Assembly: GCF_024198175.1 (NCBI RefSeq)
Contig: NZ_JAJVKV010000004.1
Span: 62,001 to 126,000 of the forward strand
Source: Pyxidicoccus xibeiensis
GTDB lineage: Bacteria; Myxococcota; Myxococcia; Myxococcales; Myxococcaceae
Length of the DNA stretch: 64,000 nt
Direction: 5' to 3'
The notes under the pieces are model-generated. The model was not told the DNA's origin. It saw only the letters and a program-made list of their open reading frames with translations, and searched no databases. The position numbers and the translations under genes are program-made. Positions 52,444-60,828 of this stretch are shown here, piece by piece (within the stretch, counting starts at the first letter, position 1; each line of letters starts with the position of its first letter).

Positions 52444-55197
52444 TCAGTCGAACACCAGCACAGCGCGCACCCAGCTCTGTGGATCGCGCGCCAGCCACTC
52501 CATCCGCACGTCACGGAGCGCGGAGGCCGCATGCTGCCCTCGCTGGATGCGCCCTCGAACCTCGTTGAAAAAAGGTCCTGCTTCCGCGTCCGGCACGTCT
52601 ACCGTGGCCGCGAGCACCGTGCGCGCTCCCGCGTCGATGAAGGCCACCGGCAAGCTGAATCGCTCATGCATCCACGGCGCGCCCTTCGCAGCCCGGCACG
52701 CTGCCAGGATGACCAGCGGCTGACCTCGCAACGCTCGGGCCTGGACCTCTCCCGCAGTCAGCGCATAGCGCCCGCTGCTCTCCGGAGAGAGCACCAACAG
52801 TGAGGCCTCGGAAACGTTCGGGTTCACCAATCCGTGAGCATGAACCTCAATCTCGGTGGCGTCCGCCATCGCCTCCAGAACGCGGGAGGGCGTCGCCTTC
52901 GAACCCGACAGGACCCGCGTCCCCTCTCCCGGCGACTGCTCCCAGACGCCCAGGGGTGGCAGCCCCAGGGCGGATGGTGCCTCAACGTCAGCCACAACCA
53001 ACCTGGAGCGGGCGACCGTGGGCACTCTCGTCGGCGGTGGCCTGAGGACGTAGTAGGCCCAGGCAACATCAGGTGGCAGCAGTTCCGCCTGCCCATGCAG
53101 CGGTGGGCGCGCCACCACGTCTACCTGCGGGCATGCTCTGAGGGCCTCCACGAGCTCGTCGGGAACGACCCCTCGCGCATCCGTGCCAAGCGGCTTGCTG
53201 TGATTGGCTTCGAAGTGTCCCTTCGTTCTGCCGTCAGGACCGATAGCCAGGATGAGCAGTCGTCCATCGTCTGCCGAAACGGCCATCAGGCATCGCTTGG
53301 GAAGAGTGCCTCCCAGCTCTTCTCCAAAGAGTGCCAGCGCCCGCTCGTACTCACCCGCTCTGCCCGCCGCGACCAGCAGTGACCTGTAGCTGTAGGAAAG
53401 AGCCTTGCGTGCGTCCACGTTGTAAGACGGCAGTCGCTTCGCCTCGACGATGGCGCGCTGAAGCAACGCCTCGCCACGGGCACGGTCGCGCTCCATGTAG
53501 AAATGGCCCTCGATGAATGTTGCGAGCGCCATCTCACCTGGAGAAAGACTTCCCGTTCGTCGGCGCGACTCGAGCCCCACCAACAACCGCTGATCCTGCT
53601 CTGGATTCGGGCTCAGACGCGAAAGGTCTGCCATGGTCTTGGCCCCCGCCAGCGATAGCGGGCCTTCGCAGGACAGCGCTTCGCTCATGCGCTGGCGAGC
53701 CGCCGCGACCGACAACTCGCCTAGCAGTGCCAATGCATCATTGGCTCGGACGAAGTGGCGAACACCACAGTCTTCGGGCGCCCGAACCAGCGCTTCTTCG
53801 AGCAAGGCCCGAGCGAGTGCGCTTTCACCTTGATAGCGAGCGTTCTGACCGAGCAGGAGAAGAAACCGGGTTTCGCCCCAGCGACCGTCATTCCGATAAG
53901 CCGCGCGAGCCGCCAGCACCTGCGAATTGGACTCGGGGAGGCGATGCAACTGTCGGTAGAGGTCGCCCAGTACCGCGTGGATGGGCGCGCAGCGGTAATC
54001 CAACTGCTGCTCACGGCAGCGGGCCACCGCGCCGAGGTAGATTTGTTCCGCCTCAAGCAGGGCTCCACGAGAGATGGCCTGCAACCCCTTCTCGTACTCC
54101 GCCAGCAGCAGGAACCACGGGTCCCTCACCTGGCTCGCGACTTCCGTGAAGGCGCCCAGGTGCTTCGACACCTTCTCTTCGCGCACCAGCGCGCCCAGGA
54201 ACAGGTCCCGCTCCCCCGCGCGCCGCACCTCCTCCAGGTAGGCCTCCAGGCCCCCTTCGACCTTGTGCGTGCGGTACAGCTCCAGGTAGCGCGCGGCGAG
54301 CGGCCCCCGGCGACGGAAGTCCCGGGCCTCCGTCCAGCGCAGGGTGTCGCGCAGCGTGGACCCGCCGAAGCGCGCATCGAGCGTCTCCGCCACCGGCCAC
54401 AGCGCCTTCAACCGCTCCACCGACGGCGCCACGCGCATGGCCTCGTACAGGAACATGCGGAAGACACCGGGACGGGCCTGGAGCTGCTCGGCGGACATGG
54501 TGCCGGTCCCCGCCACCAGCGCCTCTCCGGCGGCGACCGCCGCGCGCCACTCCTTCAGCCCGTCCATCCGTCCCCGGAGCGCCTTCGCCCGCGCCCTCGC
54601 CTCCGCCGCCCAGCCATGCTCTCCCAGCTCGGCCACGGCCTCGAACGACTGCGCGGCCAGCAGCCACAGGTCCAGCTCCCTCAGCACCAGCCCCCGGTTC
54701 CACAGCGCCTGGGCATGCTTCGGCTGCGCCTGGAGGGCCCGCTCCAGCAGCGTGAGCGCCGTGGCATAGTCCTTCCGGTCCAGCGCCATCACCGCCTTGT
54801 CGCTGGCCACGTCCGGTGAGTCGCCTGCCTTCTGCAGGTACGGCACCGCCATCTGCGCGTTGCCGCGCACCAGGTAGGCCGCCGCCAGCCCGTGCACGTC
54901 ACCCGCCGCTTCCATCCGCGCCAGCTCGCGCAGTGGAGCGGGAGGCGGCCCTCCAGCATCGCCCGAGCGCAGCGGCCCGTACGGACGGTGAAGGTCCGCG
55001 CCCGGATAGCTCACCCGCGCTTCAATCGTCCGCGTGGGGGCGTCCGCCAGGAACAGGACCGGAGGTACGGACTCGGCCTTGGCCTCCTGCCGCGACCTCA
55101 CGCCCACCACGGCCACGACCACCACCGCTGCCGCCAGCGCCACGAGCGCGACCTGGCGCGGTCGCGAACTCCCTGAACGAGGCTTGTCGTCAGCCAA
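52444..55197 (-). CDS. Membrane-anchored TPR protein with C-terminal CHAT protease domain
   Basis: The protein has 917 residues from TTG 55197 (GGGAG upstream); a GTG at 55272 has no ribosome site. A single anchor helix (QVALVALAAAVVVVAVVGV) lies near residues 14-33. TPR repeats follow (AVMALDRKDYATALTLLERA, LQAQPKHAQALWNRGLVLRE, and others to about 640). The C-terminal CHAT domain (caspase-HetF-associated, clan CD) has the His in IEVHAHG (786/788) and the Cys in VILAACRAAKG (Cys834). CHAT proteases act in regulated cell death and CRISPR-linked proteolysis (TPR-CHAT). This is a self-contained sensor-protease, with the sensor probably periplasmic or cytosolic depending on topology. Confidence 0.87.
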   Translation of the reverse strand: MADDKPRSGSSRPRQVALVALAAAVVVVAVVGVRSRQEAKAESVPPVLFLADAPTRTIEARVSYPGADLHRPYGPLRSGDAGGPPPAPLRELARMEAAGDVHGLAAAYLVRGNAQMAVPYLQKAGDSPDVASDKAVMALDRKDYATALTLLERALQAQPKHAQALWNRGLVLRELDLWLLAAQSFEAVAELGEHGWAAEARARAKALRGRMDGLKEWRAAVAAGEALVAGTGTMSAEQLQARPGVFRMFLYEAMRVAPSVERLKALWPVAETLDARFGGSTLRDTLRWTEARDFRRRGPLAARYLELYRTHKVEGGLEAYLEEVRRAGERDLFLGALVREEKVSKHLGAFTEVASQVRDPWFLLLAEYEKGLQAISRGALLEAEQIYLGAVARCREQQLDYRCAPIHAVLGDLYRQLHRLPESNSQVLAARAAYRNDGRWGETRFLLLLGQNARYQGESALARALLEEALVRAPEDCGVRHFVRANDALALLGELSVAAARQRMSEALSCEGPLSLAGAKTMADLSRLSPNPEQDQRLLVGLESRRRTGSLSPGEMALATFIEGHFYMERDRARGEALLQRAIVEAKRLPSYNVDARKALSYSYRSLLVAAGRAGEYERALALFGEELGGTLPKRCLMAVSADDGRLLILAIGPDGRTKGHFEANHSKPLGTDARGVVPDELVEALRACPQVDVVARPPLHGQAELLPPDVAWAYYVLRPPPTRVPTVARSRLVVADVEAPSALGLPPLGVWEQSPGEGTRVLSGSKATPSRVLEAMADATEIEVHAHGLVNPNVSEASLLVLSPESSGRYALTAGEVQARALRGQPLVILAACRAAKGAPWMHERFSLPVAFIDAGARTVLAATVDVPDAEAGPFFNEVRGRIQRGQHAASALRDVRMEWLARDPQSWVRAVLVFD

Positions 55198-55570
55198 GAC
55201 CGCGCTCCCTGCTTGTGTGCCGTGGCAACCCACGCCCACCCAACGGCGGCGCCCAGGAATCTTCCCGGCCACGAAGCTATGCGGCTTTCAGCGGCGTCGC
55301 GACTTTCACTTGCGCGGTGAAACAGCCCACCTTCTGGGAAGCCGAGCAAGGAAGTCCGTCCGCCCGGGCTGCAAGGCGATAGCGGGCAGCCCCCACGCTG
55401 CCCGGCCAGCACCGCGCGGAAGCCCCCCTGCTCGGCCGGGCCCGGAAGCACCGCACCACCGCGCCTCCACCGAATTACTGGCCGCACTGCGTTCCGGATA
55501 TTACTCCGTTCCGGAACGCGCCTCGTTCCCATATTCGAGACCGGCGAGCAGGCTGGCGAGGAGTCCCGGA
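55198..55570. other. Divergent intergenic region, about 370 bases
   Basis: This lies between the CHAT gene (minus) and the TetR gene (plus). The left part has no convincing gene. The right part, from 55480, is AT-richer and holds a dyad operator (55489-55519). If the CHAT gene starts at GTG 55272 the gap is 298 bases. Confidence 0.5.
55489..55519. promoter_or_regulatory. Likely TetR operator: repeated CGTTCCGG palindrome
   Basis: GCGTTCCGG (55489-55497) and CCGGAACGC (55511-55519) are a perfect 9-bp inverted repeat with a 13-base spacer. The right arm is itself the core of a perfect 12-base palindrome CGTTCCGGAACG (55507-55518). It lies 51 bases upstream of the TetR start, where autoregulatory operators are usual. 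Confidence 0.65.
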
Positions 55571-56215
55571 ATGTCCCCGAAGGTCACGAGCGAAGCCCCG
55601 GCGCGGCCCGGCCGGCCGCGTGACAGCTCGCGGGACCCGGAGATTCTCGCCGCCGCGCTCGAGGTGCTCGGAGAAGTCGGCTACGAGCAGCTCACCATGG
55701 AGGCGGTGGCGGAGCGGGCCCGCGCCGGCAAGGCCACGCTCTACCGGCGCTGGTCCTCCAAGGAGGAGCTGGCGGTGGATGCGCTCGCGTCCCTGACCTC
55801 GGTGGACGAGCGCTCCGAGGATGGCCGACAGACGAGCCTCCGCGCCGACCTTCTCACCGCCCTGGGCCACGGCGGTGGCGCCCGGATGCAGATGCTCCAG
55901 CGCGTGCTCAGCGGCATGGTGTCCACCGCGTGCGGCCATCCCGAGCTCGCCACCGCGTTCCGCAAGGAGCTGCTCCAGCGCCAGCGTCAGGCCCTGCGCC
56001 GCGCGCTCGAGCGGGCCTCGAAGCGGGGCGAGCTCGCGCCCGGCCGGCTGCGCGCCCTGCTCTCGGGCCGCTCACCGGTGGTGCTCGACGTGGGCCCCGC
56101 GCTGCTCTTCCACCGCTGCGTCATCTCCGAGCAGCCCATCACCGACGGAAGCCTCGAGGACGTGGTGGACCAGGTCCTGCTCCCACTCATCCGCGCCGGT
56201 CAGGAGACTCCATGA
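55571..56215 (+). CDS. TetR-family transcriptional regulator
   Basis: The protein has 214 residues. The N-terminal helix-turn-helix reads ILAAALEVLGEVGYEQLTME, AVAERARAGKATLYRRWSSK, EELAVDAL. The C-terminal domain (GHGGGARMQMLQRVLSGMVS, PVVLDVGPALLFHRCVI) resembles the TetR_C_11/16 type. The stop overlaps the start of the monooxygenase gene (ATGA), so the two form an operon. The upstream dyad (55489-55519) is its likely binding site, making the pair self-regulated in response to a ligand that the enzyme may handle. Confidence 0.9.
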   Translation: MSPKVTSEAPARPGRPRDSSRDPEILAAALEVLGEVGYEQLTMEAVAERARAGKATLYRRWSSKEELAVDALASLTSVDERSEDGRQTSLRADLLTALGHGGGARMQMLQRVLSGMVSTACGHPELATAFRKELLQRQRQALRRALERASKRGELAPGRLRALLSGRSPVVLDVGPALLFHRCVISEQPITDGSLEDVVDQVLLPLIRAGQETP

Positions 56216-57237
56216 ACCTTCCCCTCTCGGTCCTCGACCTCGCCCCCATCGGCAGCGGTGCCACCAGCACCCAGGCCCTGCGTGACAGCCTGCGCCTGGC
56301 CCAGCACGTGGAGCGGCTCGGCTACCACCGGCTCTGGTACGCCGAGCACCACGGCATGCCCGGCATCGCCAGCTCCGCGCCCGACCTGCTCATCGCCCAC
56401 GCGGCCCAGCTGACCTCGCGCCTGCGCCTGGGCTCGGGCGGGGTGATGCTGCCCAACCATGCGCCGCTCGCCGTGGCGGAGCGCTTCGGCATCCTCGAGT
56501 CGCTGCACCCGGGCCGCATCGACCTGGGCATCGGCCGCGCTCCCGGCGGCGACGCCCGGACGGCCCACGCCTTGCGGAAGGACCCGCGCGCCGTGGAGGA
56601 CTTCACCTCCGACGTGCGCGAGCTCATCGACCTGCTCTCCGGCAGGACGCCCACGGACCAGCCCTTCGGCGCGATGCCGGCGGTGCCTCGCGCGGAGGGC
56701 GTGCCGGAGGTGTGGCTGCTGGGCTCCAGCGGATTCAGCGCACAGCTCGCGGGAGTGCTCGGCCTGCCCTTCTCCTTCGCGCACCACTTCAGCCCGCAGA
56801 ACACCCTGCCCGCCGTGAAGCTCTACCGCGAGCGGTTCGCCCAGGCGGGCCACGCCCACGCGCCGCGAGTCCTCCTCGCCGTGGGCGTGGTGGCCGCCGA
56901 CACGCAGGAGCGCGCCACCGAGGTGGCCAGCTCGCTCGCGCTGTCCTGGGTGCGCATCCATACCGGCAAGACGGGCCCCATCCCCTCGCCGGAAGAGGCG
57001 CGCCGCCATCCCTGGACGGACACCGAGCGCGCCATCGCGGACAGCTTCCTCTCCACGCAGGTCATCGGCGATGCGGCGGCGGTCCACGACGGCCTCACGC
57101 GGCTCGCCAGGGCCACGGGCGCCGACGAGCTGATGCTCAGCACCATGGCCCACCGGGTGGAGGACCGCATGCGCTCCTACGAACTGGTGGCGGAGACGTT
57201 CGGGCTGGCGACGGACTTGCGCGCTTCCGCTCGGTGA
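56212..57237 (+). CDS. Luciferase-like (LLM) flavin-dependent monooxygenase
   Basis: The protein has 341 residues and overlaps the TetR gene by four bases. Family features: LSVLDLAPIGSG at the N-terminus, HVERLGYHRLWYAEHHGMPG, LRLGSGGVMLPNHAPLAVAE, FGILESLHPGRIDLGIGRAPGG (shown in part: HPGRIDLGIGRAPGG) and VIGDAAAVHDGL. Single-component members of this family (the 'group 1 LLM' type) use FMN with a reductase. The substrate is unknown; regulation by a TetR repressor suggests detoxification. Confidence 0.9.
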   Translation: MNLPLSVLDLAPIGSGATSTQALRDSLRLAQHVERLGYHRLWYAEHHGMPGIASSAPDLLIAHAAQLTSRLRLGSGGVMLPNHAPLAVAERFGILESLHPGRIDLGIGRAPGGDARTAHALRKDPRAVEDFTSDVRELIDLLSGRTPTDQPFGAMPAVPRAEGVPEVWLLGSSGFSAQLAGVLGLPFSFAHHFSPQNTLPAVKLYRERFAQAGHAHAPRVLLAVGVVAADTQERATEVASSLALSWVRIHTGKTGPIPSPEEARRHPWTDTERAIADSFLSTQVIGDAAAVHDGLTRLARATGADELMLSTMAHRVEDRMRSYELVAETFGLATDLRASAR

Positions 57238-57830
57238 CGCATCCGGGACGCGGACGGCGCGCGCATGGAGGGGGCAGCCCATACGAAGCGAGCGCGGCCG
57301 TGAATGCCCAACCGGTACCGCGTGGGGACCGACTCCGCCCCGTGGGGCGGGCCCTGGCCGCTGCGGAATGAACATCCCCTCCAGGCGGCTCCGGCAGCGG
57401 GCGGCCTTTGGAATGAACGTTCCTTCCAGGCACCCGCCGGGCGGCAGGAGCCGCGGAATGAACGTTCCTTCCAGGCACCGCCCCGGGCAGCGGGGGTCCT
57501 CAAGGAGTGTTCCTTCCGCGTGCCCCCGGGCAGTAGGGCCTGCGGAATGAACGTTCCTTCCAGGCGCCGCCGGGCGTAGGGGCCCGTGGAATGAACGTTC
57601 CTTCCGGCCTCACCGGTCGGCCGGGTCCTTGAAGGGACGAGCCTCCGCGCCGGGCCGCGTCTCGCCACCCCACGTGGGCCCTCGGCGCTGCGGCCAGAGG
57701 GCCACTGCCGCGTGTCCGCGAGCCCACGGCCTCCACCGCTCCGTCTCGGGGTCTCAGGAATGCCCGGGCTGGCCCGGACCTTGCTGCACTCCCGGCCCGC
57801 CTCTTCCTCCCACGGCCCAGGAGCCACGGA
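57238..57830. other. Non-coding region of about 590 bases holding a tandem repeat array
   Basis: No frame here has a start, ribosome site and codon bias together. The long minus-strand frame across it is an artefact of GC-rich repeats. The centre (57360-57610) is a 45-bp tandem array, listed separately. The flanks (57238-57360 and 57610-57830) show nothing I can assign, except a GGAG box at about 57820 that serves the beta-lactamase gene. Confidence 0.6.
57365..57605. repeat. Six-copy, 44-45 bp tandem repeat with a GAACGTTC palindrome core
   Basis: Units begin at 57365, 57410, 57455, 57500, 57544 and 57588 (steps of 45, 45, 45, 44, 44). The conserved core is GGAATGAACGTTCCTTCC; four of the six copies are exact, the first reads AACATCCCC, and the fourth lacks AACG. 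GAACGTTC inside is a perfect palindrome. The 27 bases between cores vary but stay GC-rich. The array lies between the monooxygenase and beta-lactamase genes. Confidence 0.85.
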
Positions 57831-58673
57831 ATGCCTCAGCCCCACCCCTTCCGGCACGCACGCGCCGGACTGCTCGCACTCGCCACCCTCGCCTCCACCC
57901 TCTGCACCGCCGCGGAGCCGAAGCCCGCCGCCCCCGCACACCCGGGCTGCTTCCTGCTGATGGACCTCGCGACGGGGACGGTGACACGCAACGACGCGGC
58001 GAAGTGCGCGAAGCGCCTGGTGCCGGCCTCCACCTTCAAGGTGCCCCACGCGCTCATCGCGCTGGAGACCGGCGTCGTCTCCAGCACGGACGAAGTGCGC
58101 AAGTGGGATGGCACGAAGCACCGCGTGGAGATGTGGAACCAGGACCAGACGCTGGACACGTCCATGCGCCGCTCCGCGCTCTGGTTCTTCCAGGGCACCG
58201 CGAAGCAAATTGGGAAGAAGCGCATGGAGGAGTGGCTGAAGCGCTTCCGCTACGGCAACGCGGACACCTCCGGAGACATCACCCGCTTCTGGCTGGGCGG
58301 CCCGCTGCGCGTCTCCCCCGACGAGCAGCTCGCCTTCCTCGCCCGCATGTACAAGGGCGAGCTGCCGGTGAGTCCGAAGACGCTGGAGGCGGTGAAGGCC
58401 ACCCTGGTGCAGGGCCCGGACACCGTGGCCAGCATCCGCGACGGCATCAACATGGGCGGCCCCTGGAAGGACGGCGCGGTGCTGAGCGCCAAGACGGGCA
58501 CCTACCCTCACGCGGAGGGAGACATCACCTGGCTGGTGGGCCACGTCGCCTCGTCCGGCGGGCGCAGCCACGTCTTCGTCAGCGCCGTGCAGTCCCCACC
58601 CGGCAAGTCCGTCGCGCCGCAGCCCGCGCTCGCCTCCGCCATCGAGGCGCTCACGGCCCACGGGCTGCTCTGA
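57831..58673 (+). CDS. Class D (OXA-type) beta-lactamase
   Basis: The protein has 280 residues with a signal peptide (LLALATLASTLCTAA). All class D motifs are present: PASTFK (Ser67-Lys70), SAL in the SxV position (115-117), YGN (141-143) and KTGT (221-224), with W-N-x-D-Q-T-L between. It is expected to hydrolyse penicillins, perhaps oxacillin-type drugs, in the periplasm. Two Cys residues (Cys40, Cys59) may form a disulfide. It is a single gene ended by the 58682-58712 hairpin, with no mobile-element sign at its borders and native codon use, so it seems intrinsic. Confidence 0.92.
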   Translation: MPQPHPFRHARAGLLALATLASTLCTAAEPKPAAPAHPGCFLLMDLATGTVTRNDAAKCAKRLVPASTFKVPHALIALETGVVSSTDEVRKWDGTKHRVEMWNQDQTLDTSMRRSALWFFQGTAKQIGKKRMEEWLKRFRYGNADTSGDITRFWLGGPLRVSPDEQLAFLARMYKGELPVSPKTLEAVKATLVQGPDTVASIRDGINMGGPWKDGAVLSAKTGTYPHAEGDITWLVGHVASSGGRSHVFVSAVQSPPGKSVAPQPALASAIEALTAHGLL

Positions 58674-58681
58674 AAGCACCA

Positions 58682-58712
58682 CGGGCCGCCTCCCCAGGTG
58701 GGAAGCGGCCCG
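58682..58712. terminator. Bidirectional terminator hairpin
   Basis: A perfect 8-bp stem (CGGGCCGC / GCGGCCCG) can be extended inward by CCC/GGG pairs. It lies between the convergent beta-lactamase (stop 58673) and metK (stop 58737). Confidence 0.7.
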
Positions 58713-58736
58713 CGAGTCTCACGAAGAGCGTGCGGC

Positions 58737-59918
58737 CTAGACGGCCTTCAGGCGGCTGGCCGGCGCGGTGCCACCGGCGGCCTCACGCAGCGCGTCCTTC
58801 TTGTCGGTGCGCTCCCAGGTGAACTCCTTCTCGGAGCGGCCGAAGTGCCCGTACGCGGCCGTCTTCTGGTAGATGGGCCGCAGCAGGTCCAGGTACTCGG
58901 TGATTTCGCGCGGGCGCAGGCCGAACACCTGCTTCACGGCCTTGGCGATGCGCTCCTCCGGCACCGTGGCGGTGCCGAAGGTCTCCACCATGACGCTGAC
59001 CGGGTCGGCCACGCCGATGGCGTAGGACACCTGCACCTCGCAGCGCCGGGCCAGGCCCGAGGCCACCACCGTCTTGGCGATGTGACGGCCCATGTACGCG
59101 GCCGAGCGGTCCACCTTGGACGGGTCCTTGCCGCTGAACGCGCCACCACCGTGGCGGCCCATGCCGCCGTAGGTGTCGACGATGATCTTCCGGCCCGTCA
59201 CGCCCGAGTCGCCCATGGGGCCACCCACCACGAAGCGGCCCGTGGGGTTGATGAAGAACTTCGTCTTGTTGTCGAGGAGCTTCTTGGGCAGCGCCTTCGC
59301 GATGACGTCCTCGCGGATGGCCTCCTGAATCTTCTTGTTGGAGACCTCGTCCGAGTGCTGCGTGGACACCACCACCGCGTCGATGCGCACCGGACGGCCG
59401 TCACGGTACTCCACCGTCACCTGGCTCTTGCCGTCCGGGCGAATCCAGTCGTGCTGCTTGCGGCGCACGTCCGCCAGGCGGCGGGTCAGCGCGTGGGCGT
59501 AGTGCAGCGGGGCCGGCATCAGCTCCGGCGTCTCGTCGCAGGCGAAGCCGAACATCATGCCCTGGTCGCCGGCGCCCTGCTCCTTCTTGTTGTCCACGCC
59601 GCGGGCAATGTCCTGGCTCTGGCCTTCGATGGCCACCATGACGCCGCAGGTGTTGCCGTCGTAGCCCATGGCGCTGTCGGTGTACCCGATGCGGCAGATG
59701 GTGCTGCGGACGATCTTCGGGATGTCCACGTAACAGTTCGTCGTCACCTCGCCCGCGACGATGGCGAGACCCGTCTTGACGAGCGTCTCCACGGCGACGC
59801 GCGCCTGGGGGTCCTTGGCGATGATGGCATCCAGCACACCGTCGGAGATCTGATCGGCGATCTTGTCCGGGTGGCCTTCGGTGACGGATTCGGACGTGAA
59901 CAGGAAGTCGGTAGGCAT
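58737..59918 (-). CDS. metK: S-adenosylmethionine synthetase
   Basis: The protein has 393 residues from ATG 59918. Family signatures: [52 protein letters not shown] and [20 protein letters not shown]. It makes S-adenosylmethionine from methionine and ATP in the cytosol. A good sigma-70-type promoter is visible upstream (59961-59988). I see no SAM riboswitch in the roughly 50-base leader. Confidence 0.97.
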   Translation of the reverse strand: MPTDFLFTSESVTEGHPDKIADQISDGVLDAIIAKDPQARVAVETLVKTGLAIVAGEVTTNCYVDIPKIVRSTICRIGYTDSAMGYDGNTCGVMVAIEGQSQDIARGVDNKKEQGAGDQGMMFGFACDETPELMPAPLHYAHALTRRLADVRRKQHDWIRPDGKSQVTVEYRDGRPVRIDAVVVSTQHSDEVSNKKIQEAIREDVIAKALPKKLLDNKTKFFINPTGRFVVGGPMGDSGVTGRKIIVDTYGGMGRHGGGAFSGKDPSKVDRSAAYMGRHIAKTVVASGLARRCEVQVSYAIGVADPVSVMVETFGTATVPEERIAKAVKQVFGLRPREITEYLDLLRPIYQKTAAYGHFGRSEKEFTWERTDKKDALREAAGGTAPASRLKAV

Positions 59919-59960
59919 GTCGTCTCTATACGGGCGCGTCACATCGCGCGGGGGCCGGAC

Positions 59961-59988
59961 ACTAAAACTCTGATCCTAGAGGAGTCAA
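59961..59988 (-). promoter_or_regulatory. Candidate sigma-70-type promoter of metK
   Basis: On the minus strand, TTGACT (59988-59983) and TTTAGT (59966-59961) are separated by 16 bases. The -35 matches TTGACA at five of six positions. The local AT content is well above average. It lies about 43 bases before the metK start. Confidence 0.55.
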
Positions 59989-60145
59989 ACGTACAAAAGG
60001 GGCGTGACATTCGCCGCAACCGCCCGGCGGGCAGGCATGCCCGGATGCACGGCCGCTCCCCTTGGCCAGTGAATTTCGCGAGCCGTCAGCCGTTCCCTTG
60101 CGCTAACAGAGTGACCGCGAATTCCCCCTGAGAGGACCGCCCGAC

Positions 60146-60724
60146 ATGAACGCCCGCTTCCGTACCCTGACCTTCCTGGCCACCCTGGCCTTCACCGTCC
60201 CCGCGCTCGCCGCGCCCAAGGACGATGCGGTCGCCAAGCCCGTGAAGACGGTGGTGCAGTCCGTGCGCTACGAGCGCGACGCCGCCGCCCTGAAGCACTT
60301 CGGCAGCGAGGAGCAGGGGAAGTTCCTGCTCGGCGACGCGTGGACCAAGGGCACCGACGCCCAGCGCAAGGAGTTCGTCCAGCTCTTCCAGGACCTCTTC
60401 GCCGGAATCGCCTTCCCGCGCGTGCGTGAGAACTTCAAGAACCTGGACTCCATCACCTACGAGCCCGCCGAGGTGAAGGGCACCGAGGCGACGGTGGCGT
60501 CGACCATCTTCATCAAGCACCCGCTCAAGACGCAGGAGATGAAGCTGAAGTACCGGCTCGCGAAGGACGCCGCCGCGTGGAAGGTGGTGGACGTGACGGT
60601 GCTCGGCTCCTCCATGCTCACCGACATCCGCGACACGCAGGTCAAGCCGCTGATGGAGCAGGGAGGCTGGGACCTGCTGCTGACGCGCATGCGCACGGAG
60701 CTGGCGAAGGTGAAGAAGAAGTAG
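60146..60724 (+). CDS. MlaC/Ttg2D-family phospholipid-binding protein
   Basis: The protein has 192 residues. The signal peptide ends at ALA (residue 22). The rest shows MlaC features: GSEEQGKFLLGDAWTKGTDA, QRKEFVQLFQDLF, ITYEPAEVKGTEATVASTI and WKVVDVTVLGSSMLTDIRD. MlaC-type proteins carry phospholipids across the periplasm between outer and inner membrane for the Mla ABC system. No mlaBDEF genes are in this window, so the partner lies elsewhere. It ends at a perfect 10-bp hairpin. Confidence 0.85.
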   Translation: MNARFRTLTFLATLAFTVPALAAPKDDAVAKPVKTVVQSVRYERDAAALKHFGSEEQGKFLLGDAWTKGTDAQRKEFVQLFQDLFAGIAFPRVRENFKNLDSITYEPAEVKGTEATVASTIFIKHPLKTQEMKLKYRLAKDAAAWKVVDVTVLGSSMLTDIRDTQVKPLMEQGGWDLLLTRMRTELAKVKKK

Positions 60725-60737
60725 CTCAGTGTCACCT

Positions 60738-60767
60738 AGCGGCCAGGCCACCAGGCTCCTGGCCGCT
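60738..60767 (+). terminator. Terminator hairpin after the mlaC-like gene
   Basis: A perfect 10-bp stem (AGCGGCCAGG / CCTGGCCGCT) with a 10-base loop follows 14 bases after the stop. Confidence 0.7.
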
Positions 60768-60828
60768 GGAAGGGTTCCGGGGCGGCGCGTCATCGCATAG
60801 TCTCGCGCCCCCCCCGAGTGCCTGGACG

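Noticed and set aside
57365..57605. CRISPR array
   Set aside because: The units are only 45 bp in total with an 18-bp core and similar, GC-rich intervening sequence. There are no distinct spacers and no cas genes in the window.
57831..58673. Recently acquired resistance gene
   Set aside because: Codon use and GC match neighbours, and no integron, transposon end or direct repeat borders the beta-lactamase gene.
57177..58682. Minus-strand frame of 501 codons with repeated KERSF-like words
   Set aside because: The repetition comes from the 45-bp DNA array and the rest is antisense to the beta-lactamase gene. There is no start signal or domain.
59919..60145. SAM riboswitch in the metK leader
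   Set aside because: The leader from the predicted promoter to the start is only about 40-50 bases and shows no SAM-I type stem arrangement.
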